Assembly: GCA_048498035.1 (NCBI GenBank)
Contig: JBEHYT010000009.1
Coordinates: 109,364-173,363, forward strand
Length of the DNA stretch: 64,000 bases
DNA from: CADEDV01 sp048498035
GTDB lineage: Bacteria; Bacteroidota; Bacteroidia; Chitinophagales; Chitinophagaceae
Reading direction: 5' to 3'
Below are positions 7,428-16,476 of the stretch, piece by piece. The notes beneath the pieces are model-generated. The model had not been told where the DNA came from. It was given only the letters and a program-made list of their open reading frames with translations, and made no database searches. Position 1 is the first letter of the stretch, and every line of letters begins with the position of its first letter. Position numbers and translations under genes: made by a program.

Positions 7428-8864
7428 TTAGCTACCGTTTTGAAGTTGAAAACTTTTGATCTTGTTGTAGAGCGTTTTGCGGTCGATCTTTAACAGTTCT
7501 GCGGCCTTTTTCTTATTGAAGTTTACTTGTTGTAAAACAGACATGATCATTTCATACTCTGCCTTATTAGCTGCATTCTTCAACAGATCTTTTTTATCGC
7601 CGGTGGCGGCAGCCGTACCTGTATTTACATCGTGCTGTAAATCTGCCAGGGCTTCCACTTCAGCAGGTTGTGCCTGCCCGGTAGTAATTTCCCACGGAAG
7701 GGTGCTGGAATTGATCTTTTTTCCTCCGGGTGTTAACAATACGGCGCGGCGGATCACATTCCTGAATTCCCGCAGGTTGCCCGGCCAGGAGTAGTTCATA
7801 AACATTTGCAGCACATCATCGTCAAATCCTTCCACTACCTTATCCAGTTCAGCACTCGCCTTGCGCAGGAAAAACTCCGCCAGCGGCAGGATATCTTCTT
7901 TTCGCGCCCTTAGGGGCGGAAGGTTAATTGAAAATTCATTGAACCGATGGTAAAGATCTTCACGGAATTTACCTTTACGATAGGCATCCTGCAGATTTTC
8001 GTTGGAGGCAACGATGATCCGCACGTCAACATGCATTTCCTTGTTTCCGCCCACACGTTTGAATTTTCGTTCCTGGATCACACGGAGTAATGTTGCCTGC
8101 ACCTCGGACGAGAGATTTCCTACCTCATCGAGGAAGAGCGTGCCGCCATCTGCCAGTTCAAAATGTCCTTCTTTATCTTGTAAAGCACCTGTGAAGGCAC
8201 CTTTAACGTGGCCAAAAAGTTCACTGCCCGACAATTCTTTTGATAACGTGCCGCAATCCATGGCAATGAACGGCTTTCCTTTCCGGTTGCTCATTTCATG
8301 AATGGTCTTAGCTACCACTTCTTTACCTGTACCGCTTTCTCCATATAGGATAATACTGTAATTGGTAGCCGCAACAATCCCGATCTGATCGTATAATGAT
8401 TTTGCCAGCGGTGATTTACCCACGTAATAGTCATCATTCTGCGGCACTGCAGGCGTACTCTTGTCTGCCGGTGTTTTAGCCGGGCTGCCTGCTGCTTCCG
8501 GCGCTTTATTCATAGCACGTTTTAATACAGCCAGCACCTCATCCGGAATCAACGGTTTGGTGATATAATCAAAGGCACCCAGTTTGATAACTTCAACTGC
8601 GGTCTTTATATCGGAGTACCCGGTAATGACCAGGATAACAATATTTGGATTGGCTTTTTTGAGCGCGGATACCATTTCTTTACCATCCATATCTCCCAGG
8701 CGGTAATCGCAAATCACAGCATCAAATTTCGATTCCTGGAATTTGGCGAGACCCTTGGCTCCAGTGTAGGCCATATCAGTCTCATAACCATGCTTGGTAA
8801 GAAATCGGCTTAATAACATGCACAAGTCCATTTCGTCGTCTACGATGAGGATCCTGTTATTCAT
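7428..8864 (-). CDS. Sigma-54-dependent response regulator (NtrC/AtoC type)
   Basis: A 478-residue three-domain regulator. Residues 1-115 are a receiver with the phosphoacceptor Asp53 (VICDYRLGD). About 165-395 is the AAA+ domain with Walker A GESGTGKE, the intact sigma-54 contact loop GAFTGA near residue 223, and a Walker B in GGTLFLDEVGNL. The last 40 residues form a Fis-type helix-turn-helix (KKKAAELLKIDRKTLYNKI). The intact GAFTGA loop means it should activate RpoN promoters. The start at 8864 (MNNRILIVDDE) was chosen because the extra 45 residues of the longer frame are not receiver-like. It is divergent from the single-domain receiver and cotranscribed with the membrane protein at 7422; the CHASE3 kinase nearby is the likely partner. 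Confidence 0.95.
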   Translation of the reverse strand: MNNRILIVDDEMDLCMLLSRFLTKHGYETDMAYTGAKGLAKFQESKFDAVICDYRLGDMDGKEMVSALKKANPNIVILVITGYSDIKTAVEVIKLGAFDYITKPLIPDEVLAVLKRAMNKAPEAAGSPAKTPADKSTPAVPQNDDYYVGKSPLAKSLYDQIGIVAATNYSIILYGESGTGKEVVAKTIHEMSNRKGKPFIAMDCGTLSKELSGSELFGHVKGAFTGALQDKEGHFELADGGTLFLDEVGNLSSEVQATLLRVIQERKFKRVGGNKEMHVDVRIIVASNENLQDAYRKGKFREDLYHRFNEFSINLPPLRARKEDILPLAEFFLRKASAELDKVVEGFDDDVLQMFMNYSWPGNLREFRNVIRRAVLLTPGGKKINSSTLPWEITTGQAQPAEVEALADLQHDVNTGTAAATGDKKDLLKNAANKAEYEMIMSVLQQVNFNKKKAAELLKIDRKTLYNKIKSFQLQNGS

Positions 8865-9058
8865 ACGGAAGGTGTTTGGCTTTTGAAAATTACAATTAAT
8901 ACAGGGTCTAATATAACCGTTACGATTTAATCTGAAATCGTGCCGGATTTGGGAAATTTTTACCTCCCCCGCGTTTTGATTCAGATAAGTTGGCAGCAAA
9001 ATTGCCGGTTTTTTTACGCGACAATGACAATTAGTATAGCATAACTACACCTTTCTTC

Positions 9059-9445
9059 ATGACCACCCCTCTCTCAAGCAAACCGAAAGCCCTGATTATT
9101 GATGATGAAACTGATATCTGTTACCTGTTGAGTAATATCCTGAAACAGAAAAGTATTCCATCAGCATTTGTAGGTAGCATTACCGAAGCCGAGCGCCTGT
9201 TGGACGTTTCGGAGGACGCTTTTCCGCTTATTTTCCTCGATAATCACCTTCCCGACGGATTGGGAGTTGACTACCTTGGTGACCTGCGCCAGCGCTATCC
9301 TGCCACGAAAATTGTAATGATAACCGCACACGACACCGCTACCGACCGGGAACGGGCACAGCGCCAGGGTGTTGACTGCTTCATCAGCAAACCCTTCAGT
9401 AAAGATTTAATTTTCAAAACGATCGAAGAATTAGGCCACGGCTAA
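9059..9445 (+). CDS. Single-domain response regulator (receiver only)
   Basis: A 128-residue CheY-like receiver without an output domain. It has the acidic pair (IIDDETD), phosphoacceptor Asp61 (IFLDNHLPDG), the conserved Thr in MITAHD and the Lys in ISKPFS. It lies between the sigma-54 regulator and the CHASE3 histidine kinase, divergent from the first and convergent with the second (9 bp between stops). It may act as a phosphate sink or relay protein of the same system. Confidence 0.93.
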   Translation: MTTPLSSKPKALIIDDETDICYLLSNILKQKSIPSAFVGSITEAERLLDVSEDAFPLIFLDNHLPDGLGVDYLGDLRQRYPATKIVMITAHDTATDRERAQRQGVDCFISKPFSKDLIFKTIEELGHG

Positions 9446-9454
9446 GTGTAGAAA

Positions 9455-10861
9455 TTATTCCCCATCGTGGGCAATGTTGAGGAAGATTGTAAAAGTGCTG
9501 CCTGCACCCGGCTTACTGTTTACCTGGATAGTTCCCTTATGATTCAGGATTATATTTTGGGTATTTGTGAGACCCAGTCCATGGCCCTTTTGCTTACCGG
9601 TGAAATAAGGCTCAAATAACTTGGAGGTTGTTTCACGATCCATTCCGGCGCCATTATCCCGGATCTCGACGATGCACTTATTTCCCTGGTTGCGGGTAAA
9701 GATCTCCAGCAAACCTTTTCCCGGCTCCATCGCTTCGATGGCGTTGACAATAATATTCAACAGGGCAACTTTCATTTTCTCCCCGTCAATCCTTATCGGG
9801 CAAATATTGCTGTCATAATGCTTCTCCACCCGGATATGGCTCAGCTCAATCCGGTCTGCCGCCTGCTCAAGCGTTTCTTCCACCAGTTGGTTGATATTGG
9901 TTTCCCGCATATCCAGTTGCGCAAAACGGGTAGCATTCAGGAGGTCTGCCACCAGCATATTGATCCGGTTGGAGTTACGGGTGATCATATCCAACAGTAA
10001 TCCGCTCTCTTCGTTGCCGGAAGCGAGATCCCGAAGTTGTTCAGCGGCCAGGGAAATATTGGTTAATGGGTTTCGCACTTCGTGCGCAATGGTTCGTGCG
10101 ATGCGTCCCGTAGAAGCAAATTTTTCAATGCTACGAAGTTCTTCCAGTTCCTGGTTGGCCATTTTGAGTTCGTCCACGTTCACAGCCAGTTCTCCTTCGG
10201 CTTCTTTTACCCGGGCGTTTGACCGGTCTTTGTCTCGTTTTTCGCGGTAGTAGATCATCAGCGAATAGAGAATGGTAATCAGCGCAGTGATCAGCGAGGC
10301 TACTGAAACGATGCGTGCGCCGGAAAAAAACCGGGCGAGTTTTGATTTTCGCTCCAGCATTACGCCCTGCTCATCACGTTTGGCCAGTTCAACATAGACC
10401 CGGATACTGTCCATCGCACTCTTGTTGACTTCGCGGCCCTGCCGCATTTCATCGGTAATGTTATTGCCGGCCTGCTGAAAAAGAGTGATTGTTCGGTTCA
10501 TCAGCGAAAACCGGCGATTGATAAGATATTGAAGTGTGTCCAGGTGTTGCAGTCGGGTAAGACTTCCATCGCTTAATGACACCAGTTCCTTATGGGTTTG
10601 CATGCCGAGACTGATCCCGGAGCGATACGGCTCCAGGAAGCGTTGATCTTTAGTAAGCAGGTAGCCGCGGAGACCGGTTTCTGCATCCACTACCTCGGCC
10701 TTCAACTGCTCCAGCTTATTGATCACTGTATAGCTATGCGTAACGTTCGAGGTTTCATCTACCACCTTACGTACAATGAAGAAAATGAGAAAGTAAGAAA
10801 TAAGTAAAAGCAGGAAAGCGATGATAAACCCCGACCTCACTTTACTATTGGATAGCGGCAT
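9455..10861 (-). CDS. CHASE3-type sensor histidine kinase
   Basis: An inner-membrane sensor kinase of 468 residues from the ATG at 10861. A first membrane segment (about residues 11-30) is followed by a periplasmic CHASE3 domain with the typical DAETGLRGYLLTKDQRFLEPY region, then a second membrane segment near residue 185, a coiled coil, a HisKA domain with phosphoacceptor His260 (IAHEVRNPLTNI), and a HATPase domain with N box (NIIVNAIEAM), G1 (DNGAGM) and G2 (GLGL). The frame extends to a GTG at 10885, but the ATG is more likely. It probably phosphorylates the adjacent NtrC-type regulator and receiver. The signal is unknown. Confidence 0.93.
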   Translation of the reverse strand: MPLSNSKVRSGFIIAFLLLLISYFLIFFIVRKVVDETSNVTHSYTVINKLEQLKAEVVDAETGLRGYLLTKDQRFLEPYRSGISLGMQTHKELVSLSDGSLTRLQHLDTLQYLINRRFSLMNRTITLFQQAGNNITDEMRQGREVNKSAMDSIRVYVELAKRDEQGVMLERKSKLARFFSGARIVSVASLITALITILYSLMIYYREKRDKDRSNARVKEAEGELAVNVDELKMANQELEELRSIEKFASTGRIARTIAHEVRNPLTNISLAAEQLRDLASGNEESGLLLDMITRNSNRINMLVADLLNATRFAQLDMRETNINQLVEETLEQAADRIELSHIRVEKHYDSNICPIRIDGEKMKVALLNIIVNAIEAMEPGKGLLEIFTRNQGNKCIVEIRDNGAGMDRETTSKLFEPYFTGKQKGHGLGLTNTQNIILNHKGTIQVNSKPGAGSTFTIFLNIAHDGE

Positions 10862-10960
10862 TAGCTTAGTTTTTATCGGCAGCACCTAATAAAACAAAGA
10901 TGAAGCCGGGAACCCTGAATCGATCATTAAATTTAAGAATTCAGGCCCAATACCTGCCCT

Positions 10961-10990
10961 AATAAAAAAAGCCAGCTGTAGTCAGCTGGC
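10961..10990 (-). terminator. Intrinsic terminator on the minus strand with no large gene upstream
   Basis: The perfect 8-bp stem GCCAGCTG/CAGCTGGC (10971-10990) with a 4-nt loop is followed on the minus strand by TTTTTTTATT. No annotated-size gene lies upstream on this strand up to 11923, only the 41-codon ORF at 11020-11145. It may end a small mRNA or sRNA, or attenuate the kinase gene 100 bp further on. Confidence 0.7.
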
Positions 10991-11019
10991 CCGGATCACA
11001 CACCTCACGTTACTGTTTG

Positions 11020-11145
11020 CTAATTGTGCATCCTTGTATAGGGAACCGTCCAAAGAACCCGGTAGATTTCAAAATTTTTCTTCAACAAAAAATGAGTTGC
11101 CGCCGAGCCGCCCTTACTTCGTAAAATATGTGCCGTAACACCCAT
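11020..11145 (-). CDS. Possible 41-aa small protein in front of an intrinsic terminator
   Basis: A 41-codon frame starts at an ATG directly after an in-frame TAA (11145) and ends with TAG 29 bp before the terminator stem at 10971-10990. The peptide begins MGVTAHILRSKGG and ends VPYTRMHN; it is basic, with no membrane segment or signal peptide. The combination of a short ORF and a strong terminator in a 394-bp gap between the kinase and the HD-domain gene suggests an independent transcript, either a small protein mRNA or an sRNA. No promoter box fitting TAnnTTTG was found. Chance occurrence of a 41-codon ORF is quite possible. Confidence 0.33.
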   Translation of the reverse strand: MGVTAHILRSKGGSAATHFLLKKNFEIYRVLWTVPYTRMHN

Positions 11146-11255
11146 TTAAATTCTTTCTAACGAAATTTTTAGAAAATGGGGAATTTTTTCATCATTCCCG
11201 GTGTATGAAAGCCGTTCTTGTTTAATTGCTAACTTCCAATTTCAAAACAGGCAAA

Positions 11256-11858
11256 ATGGCAACACATGATCTTGGTCGCTCCGTGTTTGGAGACCCGGCA
11301 AATAGCGGCAGGCTGATGACAATCGCGGAAGCGCAGGCGTTGTTGAACGACTGGGTGCCGAATGAAAAATTACAACTGCATATGAAGCAGGTAGCAGCGG
11401 TAATGAAAGCGTGGGCTATTCAAAAAGAGGGCGCGGATGAAGCAACAGCACAAAAATGGGAACTTGCCGGTTTATTGCATGATGCAGATTGGGAAAAATA
11501 CCCGGACCAGCATTGCAGGATCATTATTGAAGAGCTTGAAAAAAGACAGATTGATCCAGAGGTAATTCATTGTATCGCCTCTCACGGTCCTTTTTATTTT
11601 GGTGTAGAACCCGTGTCCAGGATGGATAAGATGATCTATGCCATTGACGAACTTTCGGGATTCATACATGCGGCGGCCTTGATCCGGCCTACGGGTTATG
11701 AAGGGTTGGAGGTAAAGAGTGTGCTGAAACGATTGAAAACACCTTCTTTTGCGGCGCAGGTGAGCCGGGACGATATTCGTGATGCAACTACGCGGGCGGA
11801 GGTGCCGTTGGAAGAACTGATTGATTTCATCATCCGCGTACAACGCGATATGGAATAA
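11256..11858 (+). CDS. HD-domain protein (HDIG-type phosphohydrolase-like)
   Basis: A 200-residue soluble protein. The start at 11256 (MATHDLG) uses an ATG; the longer frame begins with TTG and is less likely. The central HD motif AGLLHDADWEKYP near residue 76 follows a conserved His (LQLHMKQVAAVMKAWA), and a further His-Gly (IASHGPFYFG) matches metal-ligand positions of small HDIG proteins. Such proteins hydrolyse phosphate esters, often of nucleotides; the substrate is unknown. It is transcribed alone and ends at a perfect hairpin shared with the SusE/F gene. Confidence 0.82.
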   Translation: MATHDLGRSVFGDPANSGRLMTIAEAQALLNDWVPNEKLQLHMKQVAAVMKAWAIQKEGADEATAQKWELAGLLHDADWEKYPDQHCRIIIEELEKRQIDPEVIHCIASHGPFYFGVEPVSRMDKMIYAIDELSGFIHAAALIRPTGYEGLEVKSVLKRLKTPSFAAQVSRDDIRDATTRAEVPLEELIDFIIRVQRDME

Positions 11859-11892
11859 AAAATGGTGAACAGTTTCCTGTTCACCATTAAAA
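11859..11892. terminator. Bidirectional terminator between the HD gene and the sus-type operon
   Basis: A perfect 12-bp stem (AATGGTGAACAG with CTGTTCACCATT, 11861-11888) and a TTTC loop are flanked by an A tract and a short A/T run. It serves the plus-strand HD gene and the minus-strand operon that ends at 11924. Confidence 0.85.
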
Positions 11893-11923
11893 CATTTGTG
11901 TTGTGCTGCCAGGCTATTGCCGG

Positions 11924-13726
11924 TCAGGATATAGAATAAGTAAGATTATATTCATCCAGCATAATGGTATGCGTGCCGGCAGAGATGTCGATGTTGGCGC
12001 CGTCCGGATCGCTGTCGCCGTTGCGCCATTTTACAGTACCACCGCCATTTTCACCATATTGATAGCCCCAAACGCCTTTTTCCACGATAAACTTAAACTG
12101 GGAAGCGGCGGCGATGGTGACTGTAACCATCCATTTGCCGTTGCCGAGATAAGTCATTTCCGGAAGTGCTGCAGAGGGTGAGTTGTTCCATCCGCCCAGG
12201 GCTGGATCACCGCCCACCAGGAATACTTTTCCCTGCGTGGTGCTATACTTTATATTTTTTACATCGCTGGCATCAAAAAACGCGCGCATCAGACCGGTTG
12301 GGGCTGAGTTTACCACGTTAGACAGCGAGCCATCGTCAACCTTCAGGATGTTGGTGCCAGCCGGACCAAACCATTTGTCGTTATTGGCGCCTGAGTTGTT
12401 CCAGTCGTTACCATCATGGAATTTAAATTCGTCGCCATTGGCCATGTTGGCAAAGGCAAGAAACCGGTTTACACCCAGGTAAGTCATTTTGGTTGCTGTG
12501 GAAGGCGACCATTGCGAAGGTGTTTGAAAAGCACCTACCAGTCCAAGCACACCCCTGGTGCCTGTGAAGCCGGTTTGCAGATAGTATTTCATCGTGTTAA
12601 GGTCTACGGTAACCCGATAAACTCCATCAGCGGGCACATTGATATTATTTCCACCACCGGCAGTAGAAAGATTGCCGGAAGTGCCTCCTCCATCTGCATC
12701 ACCATAAATAGTGATGGTGGGTGATGACCAGTCGGTATTTTCTGAAAGGAATTTAAACCCTGAACCGGCTACGGTCATTTTTGCATAGATGAAAAATACA
12801 CCCGGGTTCTTTGCATCTTCAATAAGGCGGTCAGCCAGCGGCGGGTTCCATCCTGCTGGTGAACTGCCTCCTACGAGGTAAAGTTTTACTTCACGAAGTA
12901 TAGATAATGTATTGACATAGCTGGCGTACTGTTTCCATGTGCCCCCGGTTCCAACTACCGTCCAGTATAATGTTGTAGGCAGCGAAAGGTTAGTCTGGCC
13001 ATGCGCAGCTAACGAATCGCTGATGGCTTTATATGAAATAGTTGCAGTTGTATCTGCAGGTGCGACATTGGGATTAAGCGTAAATAGTGGTGCATTAAAA
13101 TTGCTATCAAGGGTAAACAACACTTTATAGGTTATCACCGGATTTCCTGCAGCAGGTTTTGATCTTGTCCATCTAAAAACAAGGTTTGACGTGGTGGAAT
13201 TAGGATTAATCGTAACAGGCGCAGTGGACGATTCCGGTGCCAGCAAAAGAAATGGTGAGGCACCGTCTTTCATCCTTGTTATTTTAATAAGGAACGGAGT
13301 TTGTGCTAAAATAGTAACGTCACCATTCGTTGCTTTTACGCTCCAGATAAGATCGGATACGGCTCCATCTGCCACTGATTTCGCCTTTAGCGCATCATCC
13401 AGTTGCTTTTGGGTAAATGACACAGATGTTGCAGCCCCGGCGTCAAAGGTCATAAACGGCGAATCGAAATTGCCAGTAGACCGAAGGGCGAATACTACCT
13501 GGTACGTGGGCATCGTGTTAAGACCCGGTTTTGCCGCATTCCAGCTAAAAGTAACGGCAGCGTCAGGTGTTCCACCATTCAATACTATAGATTGACTGGA
13601 TACAGGCGTTGACAGCGTAAAATCTACCAGGCCTTCACCCGTAGGATTATTTCCCATAAATTCGGTCTTCTTGCATCCGGCAAGGAGAACACATCCTACT
13701 GCTATAATTGAAAGAATATTTTTCAT
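11924..13726 (-). CDS. SusE/SusF-like outer-membrane starch-binding lipoprotein
   Basis: A surface-exposed glycan-binding lipoprotein of the SusE/F type, 600 residues. The signal peptide ends in an SPII lipobox (VLLAGCKK, Cys at about residue 18). Two SusE-type N-terminal beta domains follow (about 30-140 and 150-280). Then come three carbohydrate-binding repeats, each opening with a VYLVGG/LGLVGAF/VFLVGGD strand, containing a W-x-P or GGWN element and ending in a hydrophobic strand. It is the last gene of the locus. By analogy with Bacteroides SusE/F it binds starch at the surface and aids SusCD uptake but does not cleave it. Start taken at the ATG at 13726, which gives the cleanest signal peptide. 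Confidence 0.9.
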   Translation of the reverse strand: MKNILSIIAVGCVLLAGCKKTEFMGNNPTGEGLVDFTLSTPVSSQSIVLNGGTPDAAVTFSWNAAKPGLNTMPTYQVVFALRSTGNFDSPFMTFDAGAATSVSFTQKQLDDALKAKSVADGAVSDLIWSVKATNGDVTILAQTPFLIKITRMKDGASPFLLLAPESSTAPVTINPNSTTSNLVFRWTRSKPAAGNPVITYKVLFTLDSNFNAPLFTLNPNVAPADTTATISYKAISDSLAAHGQTNLSLPTTLYWTVVGTGGTWKQYASYVNTLSILREVKLYLVGGSSPAGWNPPLADRLIEDAKNPGVFFIYAKMTVAGSGFKFLSENTDWSSPTITIYGDADGGGTSGNLSTAGGGNNINVPADGVYRVTVDLNTMKYYLQTGFTGTRGVLGLVGAFQTPSQWSPSTATKMTYLGVNRFLAFANMANGDEFKFHDGNDWNNSGANNDKWFGPAGTNILKVDDGSLSNVVNSAPTGLMRAFFDASDVKNIKYSTTQGKVFLVGGDPALGGWNNSPSAALPEMTYLGNGKWMVTVTIAAASQFKFIVEKGVWGYQYGENGGGTVKWRNGDSDPDGANIDISAGTHTIMLDEYNLTYSIS

Positions 13727-13753
13727 GCTAAGCGACATTTAGCTTTATTAGAT

Positions 13754-14527
13754 TTATTTCATAATTGTAAATACAACCTCTGCTTCCGAAGAAGACACCG
13801 TTGAGGGTACTCCATTTACGTCGAGAACGGTTCCATTAAACTTATATGTAAATTTTTTCAGCGTTTTTCCTGCCGGTGGTGTAAACGAACGGCTGGGCAC
13901 AAAAGCGCCGGTCCAGATGGCCGGAGATACAATGTGTGAAACCGGCACCGTAAGGGGTGAACCTACCTGCGTGTTATCACTGTCAAACACTGTAAATGTT
14001 ACCGATGTAGGCGTCATGCGTTGTTCTGCCAGCGTTACTCCAAGACTCTGATCAAAATTGGCAGAAATAACATCATCGGATCCCACCTTTGCCGGAAAAA
14101 TGCGCAGCATTGTAGGCAGGAATGTGAGCGGGTCAAAAGCAAATGGTTTATAATCCGGGGTTTGGGCGCTTCCGTCCTTTTTCTTTACAAGAAAGCCAAA
14201 GTCTTTCAACTGGCTGGCCGGTCGTCCAAACAAAATAGTGCCCGTAAATGTAAAACTCCATTTGTTAACGCCTGCTGATGTCATCTTCGCGGCATCCGAT
14301 GAATTGGTCCAGCTGCCATTGACAAGACCATCATTGCCTCCACCTGAAACGTTGCTGAAAATCCAGATATAAGCATCTGCGGCTCCGGCCATACCCGTTC
14401 CCGAAACATCAATAGTAAGTGTTACCTGGTCTTCTGCAGTGAAGGACGCCGGTACAAATGTTGGGTTCTGGGCTTTGAGGCCTAAAGAAATAAGTGTTAT
14501 CGAAAGAATTACTACTATTTTTTTCAT
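13754..14527 (-). CDS. Secreted accessory protein of the starch locus, hypothetical
   Basis: A 257-residue exported protein with an SPI signal (MKKIVVILSITLISLGLKAQ). It is beta-rich and has no lipobox. Its first half (PTFVPASFTAEDQVTLTID, then GVNKWSFTFTG and FGFLVKKKDGS) follows the same pattern as the N-terminal part of the GH13 amylase at 20558-23452 (PDFPHDNDNISIIMD, NNKWKIDISG, ILFRNGNGAKV). The two may share a starch-related binding or spacer domain. It lies between the SusE/F gene (27 bp) and the DUF5004-like lipoprotein gene (11 bp) in one operon. Function unknown beyond the locus context. Confidence 0.75.
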   Translation of the reverse strand: MKKIVVILSITLISLGLKAQNPTFVPASFTAEDQVTLTIDVSGTGMAGAADAYIWIFSNVSGGGNDGLVNGSWTNSSDAAKMTSAGVNKWSFTFTGTILFGRPASQLKDFGFLVKKKDGSAQTPDYKPFAFDPLTFLPTMLRIFPAKVGSDDVISANFDQSLGVTLAEQRMTPTSVTFTVFDSDNTQVGSPLTVPVSHIVSPAIWTGAFVPSRSFTPPAGKTLKKFTYKFNGTVLDVNGVPSTVSSSEAEVVFTIMK

Positions 14528-14538
14528 ACCGGCTGCTT

Positions 14539-15042
14539 TTATTGTTTAGTGAATTCATAGGTATAAACGATCAATACCTTGCTGTTTGATGCATCAGCTC
14601 TTTCTACAGTAACGATTAAAGTGGGGTTGGGCGCTATGCCGTACCCGCCGATGGTAAATTTTTCAGTGGTTGACCCGCTTGTCAATGTTACCACCCTCGG
14701 AAAATTTACATCATCCACGGCCCAGTTACCGCTTGCAAGCTTTATAATCTTTGGAGAAGCGCCGGGCGTGGTTGTAAAAGTTGTTGGCTGACCATTAGCA
14801 ACATCAAGCTTCAATGTAAAATCGGTATAGGGAAACAACGATGTGATATCAAGCTTTTGATAGGGAAAGCCTTTCTCGTATGCATTTTGATCCAATTGTG
14901 TTGCCTTAGTTATTTTCCAGGTACCGTTGAGTGAGTTTAACACGTCCCTGCTCTCACCAATAACCTTGTCATAGGATGGTCTGCATGCGGCAAAGGATCC
15001 AACGATAACTGCAAACAGGAAAATTTTATTTATTAGTTTCAT
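14539..15042 (-). CDS. Small lipoprotein of the sus-type operon (DUF5004-like)
   Basis: A 167-residue SPII lipoprotein (lipobox GSFAACRP, Cys at about residue 20). The segment VLNSLNGTWKITKATQLDQNA resembles the lipocalin-like opening of DUF5004 proteins, which occur beside SusD in many Bacteroidota glycan loci. It lies 18 bp after SusD and 11 bp before the next gene. The exact role in glycan uptake is unknown. Confidence 0.72.
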   Translation of the reverse strand: MKLINKIFLFAVIVGSFAACRPSYDKVIGESRDVLNSLNGTWKITKATQLDQNAYEKGFPYQKLDITSLFPYTDFTLKLDVANGQPTTFTTTPGASPKIIKLASGNWAVDDVNFPRVVTLTSGSTTEKFTIGGYGIAPNPTLIVTVERADASNSKVLIVYTYEFTKQ

Positions 15043-15060
15043 GTGTTCCTTTTTTTAAAA

Positions 15061-16449
15061 TTAAAAACAACCTCCTTCAGGATTCATTTCAAAAGCGGCG
15101 TTGGCATCCTTCTCGTTCTTTGGAAACTGCAGGATAAACCCGGGACAGGTCCAAACCGAGCCTCGACGATCGATATTAGAGCCGGTACGGGCGCCAATGC
15201 GTTTAATTTCCTGGGTACGATTTCCCTCACCCACCATTTCCAGTTCGCGTTCTGAACGGGCTGTTGTGATTACAGTTGCCGAACTTGAATTCAGCGGCAG
15301 GTTATAAGTAGTACCGCCATAAGCACGGGTAAGAATATCATTTATATCAGTGATTGCTACAGCAAGATTTGCTCCGCCTAACTCAGCACCTGCTTCCGCC
15401 CTGATAAGCTTCATTTCTGTAAGATGTACAACAGGGAGATCAAACTGGTTGAGATTGTATTTTGTCAGCGCATTGATTCCCGACTGTAAGGTGTTGCTAT
15501 ACCAGATCTTTCTCTTATCTGTTGCCCTGGCCGTTGCAATTCCGTAAAACTGGTTGGTCAGTCGCATAGTTGGCTGAGCCAGGTCAGACCGGAAATTACC
15601 GCGAAGTTCAGAACCGGGTTCGTAGGATCCGGTAACATTTCGAATCACAAAAATTCCTTCAGTGCTCAGACCGGTAGAAAACCGCTTGTCGTATGTGGCA
15701 TCCAGCATAAATTTATTGCTGGCTATCACCTCGTTTGCATATTTATACGCGTTTGTGAAATCATTTTGTTGAAAATAAACCTTAGCGAGGAACGCCTTTG
15801 CAGCCCATTTGGTTGCTGTATAGAATTTGCCTGAAGGCCCCGCATCGGGCAGCAGCCCCTCTGCAGTTGTCAAATCACTTAAAATCTGATCATAAACCTC
15901 CTTTACTGTAGATCTCATCACAGAGCCCTGTTCAACGGCAGTGCGAATGGGAATTCCCAGGTGACTGTTGTCTGGAGTAAAACCCCAGGGTTGTGCAAAC
16001 GCTCTCACAATTTCAAAATGGGCAATACCCCTGAAGAAGAGCGCTTCACCTTGCAATTGATCCTTTGCAGCAGTGGCCAGATCAAGATGCTGGATAACAA
16101 TATTGGCATCTGCAATTACGCGATACATCTGCTTGTAAAAATCATCGCGCGTCCCGCCAAAGATGGAATTCTGACGCTTGTAAATTTCCGAATAATCGCC
16201 AATCAACAGATCACCTTTATACTGATCACCCAGAAGTTCATTGAGCACCTGGTTGCGCCCTCCATAAAACTTGCCGTCGCCAAGCAGCGTATAAATCCCG
16301 TTGGAAAAGGCAAGCACATCATTTTCAGTCTGGAATGCATGTTCTTCATCCAACTGCCCTTCGGGCGGACGTTCCAGGAATTTTTTGCACGAACTGATTG
16401 ACACCAACAACGCAGGAATCAGGATCAGTCCCAGAATATATTTTTTCAT
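15061..16449 (-). CDS. SusD/RagB-family nutrient-binding outer-membrane lipoprotein
   Basis: SusD-like lid protein of a SusCD transporter. It has an SPII signal (LVSISSCKKFLERPPEGQ, Cys near residue 21) and the SusD N-terminal domain with TPR-like helices (NIVIQHLDLA, LQGEALFFRGIAHFEIVRAFAQPWG at about 105-135, a SusD hallmark). The C-terminal RagB domain ends ...NPEGGCF. About 462 residues, normal length. It binds oligosaccharide on the cell surface and closes the SusC barrel. It lies 27 bp after susC. Start at 16449 (MKKYILG) preferred over the ATG two codons upstream. Confidence 0.95.
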   Translation of the reverse strand: MKKYILGLILIPALLVSISSCKKFLERPPEGQLDEEHAFQTENDVLAFSNGIYTLLGDGKFYGGRNQVLNELLGDQYKGDLLIGDYSEIYKRQNSIFGGTRDDFYKQMYRVIADANIVIQHLDLATAAKDQLQGEALFFRGIAHFEIVRAFAQPWGFTPDNSHLGIPIRTAVEQGSVMRSTVKEVYDQILSDLTTAEGLLPDAGPSGKFYTATKWAAKAFLAKVYFQQNDFTNAYKYANEVIASNKFMLDATYDKRFSTGLSTEGIFVIRNVTGSYEPGSELRGNFRSDLAQPTMRLTNQFYGIATARATDKRKIWYSNTLQSGINALTKYNLNQFDLPVVHLTEMKLIRAEAGAELGGANLAVAITDINDILTRAYGGTTYNLPLNSSSATVITTARSERELEMVGEGNRTQEIKRIGARTGSNIDRRGSVWTCPGFILQFPKNEKDANAAFEMNPEGGCF

Positions 16450-16476
16450 ATGCATTACTTGAATTGTCGTTAAAAA

